NCBI GenBank assembly: GCA_002422125.1
Contig: DITF01000197.1
Coordinates: 1 to 7,964, forward strand
Reading direction: 5' to 3'
Source: a bacterium UBP17_UBA6191
Lineage (GTDB): Bacteria; Muiribacteriota; UBA6191
DNA length: 7,964 bases
Below the pieces are notes generated by a model that had not been told where the DNA came from, made no database searches, and saw only the letters and a program-made list of their open reading frames with translations. Made by a program: the position numbers and the translations under genes. This document shows, piece after piece, positions 1 through 6,800 of this stretch (the stretch's first letter is position 1; each line of letters opens with the position of its first letter).

Positions 1-2
1 TA

Positions 3-62
3 TCGGGAAACACTGCAAACCCAAGGGTCAACTGCCTGAAGCGTGATATCATTGATTCATGA
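3..62 (+). CDS. Possible 3' end of an upstream gene (19 codons visible)
   Basis: This frame is open from the left edge and ends in TGA at 60-62, which overlaps the tex start codon as ATGA. The visible residues (SGNTANPRVNCLKRDIIDS) match no family I recognise. An ATGA overlap is typical of translationally coupled operon genes, and no clear Shine-Dalgarno sequence precedes tex, so coupling would explain how tex is translated. The other two forward frames also stay open from the edge, to stops at 37-39 and 44-46, so the true upstream reading frame cannot be settled from 60 bases. It is also possible that nothing is coded here. Confidence 0.25.
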   Translation, partial: SGNTANPRVNCLKRDIIDS

Positions 63-2221
63 AATCATTACACATCAAAATCGCCTTGGAAGCTGGCGTG
101 TCGCAGCGCCAAGCCGAGGCTGCCTTAAAACTGTTTTCAGAGGGGGCTACCCTGCCATTTGTGGCCCGTTATCGCAAAGAAGTTACAGGAGGGCTGGACG
201 AAATCGCTCTAAGAAAGCTTCAGGAAACGGCCTCCAGAATAGAAAAAATGGAAAAACGAAGGGCTGACATCCTTGATGCACTAAAAGAGATGCAGGCAGA
301 CAGCCCTGAAACTACCAGTCTTATTCATAAAGCTTCTAGCTTAAGTGAACTTGAGGATCTGTGGCAACCCTTTAAGCAAAAGCGAAAAACCCGAGCAGAT
401 AAAGCCAGAGACTTGGGTTTACAACCCCTTGCAGATGCAATTCTCTACACACAGTTTCGTGATCAGGATCCAGTCCCGGTCCTGCTTAAATCCCTGCCCA
501 TGGACAAAAAAGATGCCATAAGGGGGGCTCTTGACATCCTGGCCGAAAAATTTGCCTGGAATCCTGACCTTAGGGACTATCTGAGAAGCTACTTCAAAAA
601 TGAGGCCAGAATCAGTGTAAAGCGTAGTAAAAATCCCGACCCTCGTGGGCTGGCAAATGACCTTTTAAGTCTAAATGGGCCATTAAAACATACCCCGGCC
701 CATCGTATTTTAGCTTTAAATCGTTGTGTGAAAGATGGACTGATTTCCATAAGCCTCAGCCTGCCCCAAAATCCCCTGCCCAGATTGGCACAAATTCTGG
801 AGATCAATTCAAGGTTAAAACATCTATCCCTCATTGAGGAAGCACTCGAGGACTCCCTGAGTCGCCTTGTTTTCCCTTCTTTGGAAAATGAAATCTATTC
901 GGAAGCTACAGAAAGAGCTCAATCCCGTGCCATGGAAGTTTTTAGTACAAATCTAAGAAGCATGCTGCTCTCCCCTCCCCTGAAAAGAATACGAGTTCTG
1001 GGAATTGACCCCGGTTTTCGCACAGGATGTAAAGTCGTCGCCATTGATGAACATGGGCTGTTTTTAGAGCATATGACCATCTACCCACATGTGGGATTGG
1101 CCCAGGAGCAGGAAAGCTCCAAATCCATGCTCAAAATGATTCAGAAGCATAAAATCAGATTGATTGCCATTGGAAACGGAACAGCCTCCAGAGAAACGGA
1201 GGCTTTTGTCAGTCAGGTTCTGAAAGACTTTAAAGAGATCTCGGACTTAAAATATTTAATTGTCTCGGAAGCCGGGGCCTCTGTGTATTCTGCAAGTCCA
1301 ACCGGGATTGAAGAATTTCCTGATCTTGATGTGACAGTTCGCGGGGCCATTTCCATAGCCAGACGAATTCAGGACCCGCTGGCAGAACTGATTAAAATCC
1401 CGCCAGAATCCATTGGGGTGGGAATGTATCAACATGATTTACCTACCAAAGAACTGTCCCAAATTCTAGACCGTGAAGTTGAGTCTTCGGTGAGTTTTGC
1501 CGGAGTAGATTTAAATTCAGCATCGGTTCACTTGTTGCGACACCTTGGTGGAATTGGTCCCAAATCAGCCCAAAACATTGTCGATTACCGTACTCAGAAC
1601 GGGCCATTTTCCAAACGGCAGGATCTGTTAAAGGTCAAAGGTGTTGGGGCTAAAGCCTTCGAACAAATTGCAGGATTTTGCAGGGTCCCCGAATCAAAAA
1701 ATCCTTTGGATAATACAACTATCCATCCCGAAAGCTATCCAGTTGCACAAAAAATTTTGGCCGCGTATGGAATCACAAATTCAGATTTTTTAGACTCCCG
1801 AAAGGGTCTGATTACAAAAATAAAGTCTTCGGGTATCCAAGATGCGACACACCGATTTGACACAAATCCCAATCAGGTCCAAGAAATTATACAATCCCTG
1901 TTAAACCCTCACACAGATCCCAGAGAATCGCTTCCATCGCCAATTCTTCGTAGTGAAATTGTAAAACTGGAAGACTTAAAACCAGGGCAGGAATTAGAAG
2001 GTACAGTACGCAATGTAGTCGATTTTGGGCTCTTTGTAGATCTAGGTGTCAAAGTCGACGGCTTAGTCCACAAAACCCGCTTGAATCTACCGAAACACTC
2101 TGATGTCATGGATCATTTCCACACCAATCAAATTATAAGTGTGCAAATCGAAGAAATTGACCTTAACCGGCAAAGAATTGCCTTAAGCCTGGCTCAAAAA
2201 GTCACAAAATTAACCTTTTAA
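59..2221 (+). CDS. tex: Tex family RNA-binding transcription accessory protein
   Basis: The 720-residue product is a cytoplasmic nucleic-acid-binding protein of the Tex/YhgF family, which is linked to transcription and RNA handling but whose exact reaction is unsettled. Visible landmarks run in family order. The N-terminal helical domain carries the signature GATLPFVARYRKEVTGGLDE (residues 29-48). A YqgF/RNase H-like fold starts at GIDPGFRTGCKVVAID (315-330) and continues with GNGTASRETEAF (372-383) and SEAGASVYSASP (403-414). The strongly conserved stretch at 425-460 contains VRGAISIARRIQDPLAELIK. Helix-hairpin-helix repeats follow (about 485-543, with GGIGPKSAQNIVDYR and GVGAKAFEQIAGF), then a C-terminal S1 domain (about 641-712). 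All domains are intact. The length is a little below the roughly 770-790 residues of well-studied homologues. The ATG at 59 is the first possible start after an in-frame TGA at 44-46. In the S1 domain the usual HIS-x-LS motif reads HKTRLN. The stop overlaps the convergent lipoprotein gene by 12 bp. Confidence 0.97.
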   Translation: MKSLHIKIALEAGVSQRQAEAALKLFSEGATLPFVARYRKEVTGGLDEIALRKLQETASRIEKMEKRRADILDALKEMQADSPETTSLIHKASSLSELEDLWQPFKQKRKTRADKARDLGLQPLADAILYTQFRDQDPVPVLLKSLPMDKKDAIRGALDILAEKFAWNPDLRDYLRSYFKNEARISVKRSKNPDPRGLANDLLSLNGPLKHTPAHRILALNRCVKDGLISISLSLPQNPLPRLAQILEINSRLKHLSLIEEALEDSLSRLVFPSLENEIYSEATERAQSRAMEVFSTNLRSMLLSPPLKRIRVLGIDPGFRTGCKVVAIDEHGLFLEHMTIYPHVGLAQEQESSKSMLKMIQKHKIRLIAIGNGTASRETEAFVSQVLKDFKEISDLKYLIVSEAGASVYSASPTGIEEFPDLDVTVRGAISIARRIQDPLAELIKIPPESIGVGMYQHDLPTKELSQILDREVESSVSFAGVDLNSASVHLLRHLGGIGPKSAQNIVDYRTQNGPFSKRQDLLKVKGVGAKAFEQIAGFCRVPESKNPLDNTTIHPESYPVAQKILAAYGITNSDFLDSRKGLITKIKSSGIQDATHRFDTNPNQVQEIIQSLLNPHTDPRESLPSPILRSEIVKLEDLKPGQELEGTVRNVVDFGLFVDLGVKVDGLVHKTRLNLPKHSDVMDHFHTNQIISVQIEEIDLNRQRIALSLAQKVTKLTF

Positions 2222-3409
2222 GGCTTCTTCTTTGACCCGAATCTGCTCTTCTAGTTCGGAAAACCGACTGGCAGCTTTTTGCTTCATCTGTTCCACACGA
2301 GAAACGATATCAGGAGGAAAATCTTTGGGATCGATTCTAGTTTCAGCCATTTCTACAAATTCTTTGAGGATGTTCAGCTTCTCACGATCGGTGGCCGTCT
2401 GCTCCAACTTGTCTTTAAGCTTCATCCCTTCACGAATAACCTCTTTGACCTTGGCCATCTGAACATCATTTAGCTCTTTGGAATGTTTGGATAAAAATTC
2501 ATCAATCATATCCTCAGATAAATCCAATGAGGATAGTTTATCCAGTTCGCTTTCTTCCTTCTTCGGGATTTTCTCAAGCATTTGCAAGGCAAAAAATACC
2601 TGATCCTGAGTGTCAGCAACACTTAGGGCTCGATCCAAAGACTTTCTGGCATCAGAACCCCAGCCCTTTACATAATTAAAATATCCGTTGTAAAAAAAAT
2701 TCCAGAAGGTGCGTTCTGAGTTCATCAGCTTTTCGTAATAAGCCATGGATTGAATAATGTAATAATCACGGCGCTTTAGTTCTATACCCAGTCGTTTTTC
2801 AGCTTCTTTAAAGTCCGTCTGAAATTTTCGCATTTCCCCGTCATCCGAAATGCTCAAAAACTTCCAATCCAGTTTACAGTACCGATAGGTTGCCAGAGCT
2901 AGGCGAGCCGGATCCTCAGTAGCCGCCATTTCTTTCAAAAACTGATCCACAAGTGAAGGCGCATCTTGCAAAACATCTTTAATTTTTTTGGTAAACTCAT
3001 CGGATTTTGTGCGAATCTCCTGTTTCAGAACATATTCAAACTCATCCATGGCCCGCCCAAATTCCTGGGCATAATACTGAACCAGTCCATGAAAATAATG
3101 AAACTCCAAGGGATCGGGGTCTTCCTCCAGCAAGCGCCTTACCAAAGCCTTGGCCCTATCAAGGTCTCGTTTCTCAATTAGCTCTTCCAGTGGCTGGGAC
3201 TGTAGCTCATCAAAGCTCATATCCAAATATCCAAATTCATCATCTGCCATCCACCCTGTGTTAGTTGGAGTAGAAACAGGCACCGGCGGCTTTTCGGATA
3301 TAGTTTTATCGGGGACAGAAGGTTTGTTCTCTGGAGTATCTGAACTACAACCAGAAGCAAAAAACAGGATGGACAGAAGAAAAACAATTGTCGTAACACA
3401 ATATTTCAT
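2210..3409 (-). CDS. Lipoprotein with TPR-like segment and charged helical tail, unrecognised family
   Basis: The likely product is 399 residues from the ATG at 3409. The frame extends two codons further to a GTG at 3415, but TAAGG (3418-3422) lies 8 nt before the ATG and only 2 nt before the GTG, so the ATG is preferred. Residues 1-20 form a type II signal peptide with lipobox ASG-C and the lipidated Cys at 21. The next residues are Ser-Ser, so under the enterobacterial +2 rule (no Asp) an outer-membrane site is likely. A Pro-rich flexible linker follows (about 28-50). Residues about 73-131 look like a TPR pair (repeat of helix, xxxDPD, helix with FHGLVQYYAQEFGRAMDEFE). The middle is aromatic-rich (RTFWNFFYNGYFNYVKGWG, near 233-251). 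The C-terminal part from about 315 is highly charged and helical, possibly coiled coil. It sits 10 bp behind the small membrane protein gene, evidently in the same operon, and its end overlaps tex tail to tail. I recognise no named family; it is probably an envelope structural or binding protein. Confidence 0.9.
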   Translation of the reverse strand: MKYCVTTIVFLLSILFFASGCSSDTPENKPSVPDKTISEKPPVPVSTPTNTGWMADDEFGYLDMSFDELQSQPLEELIEKRDLDRAKALVRRLLEEDPDPLEFHYFHGLVQYYAQEFGRAMDEFEYVLKQEIRTKSDEFTKKIKDVLQDAPSLVDQFLKEMAATEDPARLALATYRYCKLDWKFLSISDDGEMRKFQTDFKEAEKRLGIELKRRDYYIIQSMAYYEKLMNSERTFWNFFYNGYFNYVKGWGSDARKSLDRALSVADTQDQVFFALQMLEKIPKKEESELDKLSSLDLSEDMIDEFLSKHSKELNDVQMAKVKEVIREGMKLKDKLEQTATDREKLNILKEFVEMAETRIDPKDFPPDIVSRVEQMKQKAASRFSELEEQIRVKEEALKG

Positions 3410-3417
3410 AATCACAA

Positions 3418-3422
3418 CCTTA
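3418..3422 (-). promoter_or_regulatory. Ribosome binding site deciding the lipoprotein start
   Basis: On the minus strand TAAGG lies 8 nt before ATG 3409. Its TAA is also the stop codon of the upstream small membrane protein gene (3420-3422), so a ribosome terminating there sits on the next start site. This suggests translational coupling of the two genes. Confidence 0.6.
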
Positions 3423-3641
3423 AAAAACTACCGAACGGGACAGTCCATGAAACATCACCCAGGACTGGCGTAATAATATAAAACTCAATACTAAGGCCAC
3501 CAACACAATAAAAAACCGTCCCTCAAAGCTGACAGAATCCTTCTCAGCCACTTTGGAGGGTCGCATGAACAGAGCATAAAGACCGGTGCCAAGCAGTAAA
3601 ATCCCTACCAGCAGATATAAATATTTCCAGGTAAAATCCAC
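3420..3641 (-). CDS. Small two-helix inner membrane protein, unrecognised
   Basis: The product has 73 residues. Two hydrophobic segments are obvious: residues about 7-26 (YLYLLVGILLLGTGLYALF) and about 43-58 (FFIVLVALVLSFILL). They are separated by a short charged loop (MRPSKVAEKDSVSFEGR), with Arg/Lys at the loop start and further Arg, Trp and His after the second segment. The start is GTG at 3641. It is supported by AGAGGA (3649-3654) with a 7-nt spacing, and the first internal Met is at residue 26, inside the first helix. It is the first gene of an operon with the lipoprotein and is read divergently from the giant TPR gene. I recognise no family and see no catalytic motif. A role as a small inner-membrane partner of the lipoprotein is inference. 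The GTG start, the ribosome site and clear membrane segments argue that it is real. Confidence 0.82.
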   Translation of the reverse strand: MDFTWKYLYLLVGILLLGTGLYALFMRPSKVAEKDSVSFEGRFFIVLVALVLSFILLRQSWVMFHGLSRSVVF

Positions 3642-3648
3642 AAAGACT

Positions 3649-3654
3649 TCCTCT
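3649..3654 (-). promoter_or_regulatory. Ribosome binding site supporting a GTG start
   Basis: On the minus strand AGAGGA sits 7 nt before the GTG at 3641. It is the only good purine-rich site near this frame and supports GTG as the true start of the small membrane protein. Confidence 0.6.
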
Positions 3655-3662
3655 CACCTGCC

Positions 3663-3692
3663 ATAATAGCGAAACTCACAAGTCGATGTCAC
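3663..3692 (-). promoter_or_regulatory. Candidate sigma-70-type promoter for the membrane protein-lipoprotein operon
   Basis: On the minus strand GTGACA (3687-3692, 5 of 6 to TTGACA) and TATTAT (3663-3668, 5 of 6 to TATAAT) are separated by 18 bp. Transcription would start near 3656, giving a very short leader of about 15 nt that still includes the ribosome binding site. This is sequence likeness only. In AT-rich spacer DNA such matches also arise by chance. Confidence 0.4.
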
Positions 3693-3699
3693 TAAGTGA
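3689..3699. promoter_or_regulatory. 11-bp perfect palindrome, possible operator
   Basis: TCACT-A-AGTGA is a perfect inverted repeat with 5-bp arms around one central base. It overlaps the -35 hexamer of the leftward candidate promoter, where a dimeric repressor could block transcription. No regulator is encoded in the window, and an 11-bp palindrome is short enough to be chance. Confidence 0.25.
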
Positions 3700-3752
3700 A
3701 GGTATCAGATATATCAAGGACAAAGCCGAAAATGATGACAATAGTTAAACGA

Positions 3753-3782
3753 TTGAGCTATTTTTTGTGATTTGATTATGAT
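3753..3782 (+). promoter_or_regulatory. Candidate sigma-70-type promoter for the giant TPR gene
   Basis: TTGAGC (3753-3758, 4 of 6 to consensus) and TATGAT (3777-3782, 5 of 6) are separated by 18 bp in an AT-rich tract. Transcription would start near 3789, giving a leader of about 48 nt. TTTTGTGA occurs twice here (3763-3770 in the spacer and 3795-3802 downstream), 32 bp apart, and could be half-sites for a regulator. Confidence 0.4.
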
Positions 3783-3836
3783 AAAGTTGAAATCTTTTGT
3801 GAGTATTTGCCACTGAAGGTGGGAGCGGAATAAGGA

Positions 3837-6800
3837 ATGGCTGTAGGTGCCTGCCCCTTTATCGGGATCGTACATGGAAAAAATACAGGTGAGGTTTCGC
3901 CTTGCATCCGTTCCAAGTGCACTTTTTATGACTCGAGAAATGAGTCCTGTTTTCTGTTGAAAATTGGCCTTGCATCCACGGCTTACATGGATAGCCTAAA
4001 ACTGCATTCCACTGAGGTTGAAAGTAAAGAACTTGAACAAACTCTGGTAAAACTCTCTGATCAGGACCGCCTAGAAAGAGCAGATCTTTATTACAACCGT
4101 GGTGAACAGCTTTATCTTCAGGGAAAACTCATGGAGTCCAGGGCCGAAATGCGCAAGGTTTTGTTAGCAGACCCCAAGCATCTGTCGGCGGCCTTCCGCT
4201 TAGGTTTTATTGCCTCTCTTTCCAAAGACTTTGACGATGCCATCCTGTACTTTAAACAGGTTTTAAAGCTAGAGCCTGATCATGGTCTGGCTTGGCAGAA
4301 ACACCTTTTGCAATACCGATACTTATACTCCGACTTTGTCTCTCAATCCGAAATGGTGGAAAGAGTTACCCAAAGGCTGGAGGAACAATGCAAAAATGAA
4401 CAATCTTCGGCTGGAATACACTATGGCTTGGCCATGTCCTATCTCATGCTTGAGGTGCATAAGCCGTTTTTAGAGCGACAGACAAAGGCCCTGACTATCT
4501 TACGGCAGGCTCTGGAAGTTTTCCCCTTTCATCACTGGTTGGGGTGGGGCCTAAAAACCGCATTGATTTATCCTGAACAGTCCGAGATTCAGGAAAATAA
4601 TATTCAGGAAGCTATTTCCATGTGTCGCCAACTGGTGAAACTCAAACCAGAATTAGCTCAATCACATTTTGAACTTGGTGAGACACTGGAACTGTCCGGC
4701 AGAAGAAGTAGTCCAGCTTTAGAAAATCGAATCAGTGAGGCCGAAGCCTGCTATAAACAGGCCTTAAAAATTCAGCCCAGCCATTCTGATTCCCTGTTGC
4801 GGCTAGCCGCTATAAAAGCTGAGCAGTTTTTGTATGCCGAGGCTATTCCATACCTACAAAAAGCTGCATCCATCGACCCATTTGATGCTCAGGCCATTTA
4901 CAGACTAGCCAATCTGTATCAACTAAACCGCTTTCCCGAAAAGGCCATTCCGGTTTACCGGCAACTTTTGGACATTTCTCACACTTTAGGAATGCATCCT
5001 GCCTGGAACCTGATTACGTCCCGTGAACTACCTCCCTTAAATCTGACAAATATTCGTATGCAACTGGCTGCGTGTCTGGAAGAACATCATCAAATTGATG
5101 AGGCTTTACAGGAATACAGGCTGGTGGCACTTGAAGTTCCTGATTTGATTTTGGCCGGCCAGAAAACTCTTGATCTGACTTTTATCAGACACAAAGGCCA
5201 GCCAGATGCTGAGTTGAAGTTTGAAAGCCTGATAAAACAGTGTAAGGAAAGCTGCTTTTTTGCTCCTGCCAACGCAAAGACCCAATACCTTTATGGGTAC
5301 GCCCTGTATCGATTCCATCCGGTATTTACCAACCGTGAGGATTACCTGAACCGGGCCATCACGCAGATCGAAAAGGCATTAAGAATGGATCGGGAGCTAA
5401 AGGAGCCCTATTTTACTCTCAAAGATATCTATTTAAGCCGTGAGCGCTCCATGGTTGAGGACATAGAAAGAGCCAGAAGACTCACCAGAGAAATTTTGCA
5501 TATTCACATCGAAGACCCTGAGTGTTACTACCATCATGCCGAAGTGTTAGAAAGGCTTGGACAGAACCAGGAGGCCATTACTCATTACGAAATGGCAATT
5601 GAGTTAAACCCACATCATGCCAGAGCCTATTCCCGTCTGGTTCGGATTCACACAGCCTCAAAAAACTATGAGGAAGCCACAAAAATCTGTCAAGGACTCT
5701 TAAAAAGACAGCCGAAAGATGCGCGAATGCATTGTGAACTGGGTCGAATTCATTACATGAACGGTGCCTACCTGGATGCCATTGAAGGCCTGTCAAACGC
5801 TGTAGAAATTGATCCTTCGATGCTGGATGCCTATGAGTTGATAGGACAGATTCAATACGAACAGAATCAATATGACAAGGCTCTGGCCCAGTATCAGAAA
5901 ATTCTCGATTATGAACCACAGAACCGTGAGGCATTGTTGCAGTGTGGACATATATTAAATGTACTCAAGCGACATGCAGAAGCTAGAAGACCTCTGGAAT
6001 CCATCCTTGAGGTAGAAAGAAGAGATACCAGAGTTATTCTGGAGTATGCCCATTCTTTTTTCCTCGAAGGCTCTACAGAAGAAGCTCGTCCTCGATACAA
6101 GGAAGTTCTTAAGCTTGATCCGCAAAATCTGTTAGCTCACTACAATCTGGCTTGTATCTATAAACTGGAAGAGGATCTGGAAAATCAGGAAAATCAGCTC
6201 AGAGAACTGGTTAGCCTTGCTCCACAGCATGTACAAGGACTTTTGGATCTAGGTGAGCTGTACCTTAAAAAAGACCGTATTTATGAAGCCGAAGGAATTT
6301 ACACCCAGGTTCTTAAATACTATCCCCAATCCCTTGAGGCCCTGTTTCATCTTGCCAAAATCTATGAAAGCCAGATTCTCACTGAAAAGATGAATCAGAC
6401 CTTGTACCAGATTCTGGAAATTGAGCCTGAAAACTTTCAAGCCACTCTGTTGCTCGCTAAAGGCTATGAGCAAAAAAAGCACTGGGAAAAGGCTCAAAGT
6501 TCATTTGAAAATGCGCTGAAAATTCAACCGGATTCCCTGGCTGCCCAATATTCTTTAGGCAACCTGCACTACAAACAAAGACGATTTAATGAGGCTGAAA
6601 AGTGGCTTCTAAAAGTTCTGGAAAAGGACTTTAATCATAACAAGGCCCTGAAGCGCATGGGACAGATCAAGCACCAGATGCTTGAATACAAGGAAGCCAT
6701 AACCTATTTCAAAAGAGCCAGTGAAAAGGTTAAAGAAGATGAGACCCTTTATTATCTTTTAGGCGATAGCTACTTTCAGCTTGGGCTCTACGACAAAGCC

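Noticed and set aside
2185..2226. Inverted repeat AAGCCT / AGGCTT at the tex-lipoprotein junction as a terminator
   Set aside because: The arms are only 6 bp with a loop of about 30 nt, and no T-run follows on either strand.
3150..3473. 107-residue forward frame over the lipoprotein gene
   Set aside because: It is antisense to the signal peptide, lipobox and linker of the lipoprotein and shows no ribosome site or recognisable domain.
3810..3822. Hairpin CCAC / GTGG just before the TPR gene start as a translational switch
   Set aside because: The stem is four base pairs, too weak to claim control, and it touches only part of the ribosome site.
4282..4473. 63-residue forward frame inside the TPR gene
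   Set aside because: It lies in an alternative frame of a region that codes TPR-like protein continuously; no independent support.
5578..5934. 118-residue frame on the minus strand inside the TPR gene
   Set aside because: It is antisense to a continuous, strongly TPR-patterned frame, rich in His, Arg and Pro without domain features. It is a shadow of the repeats.
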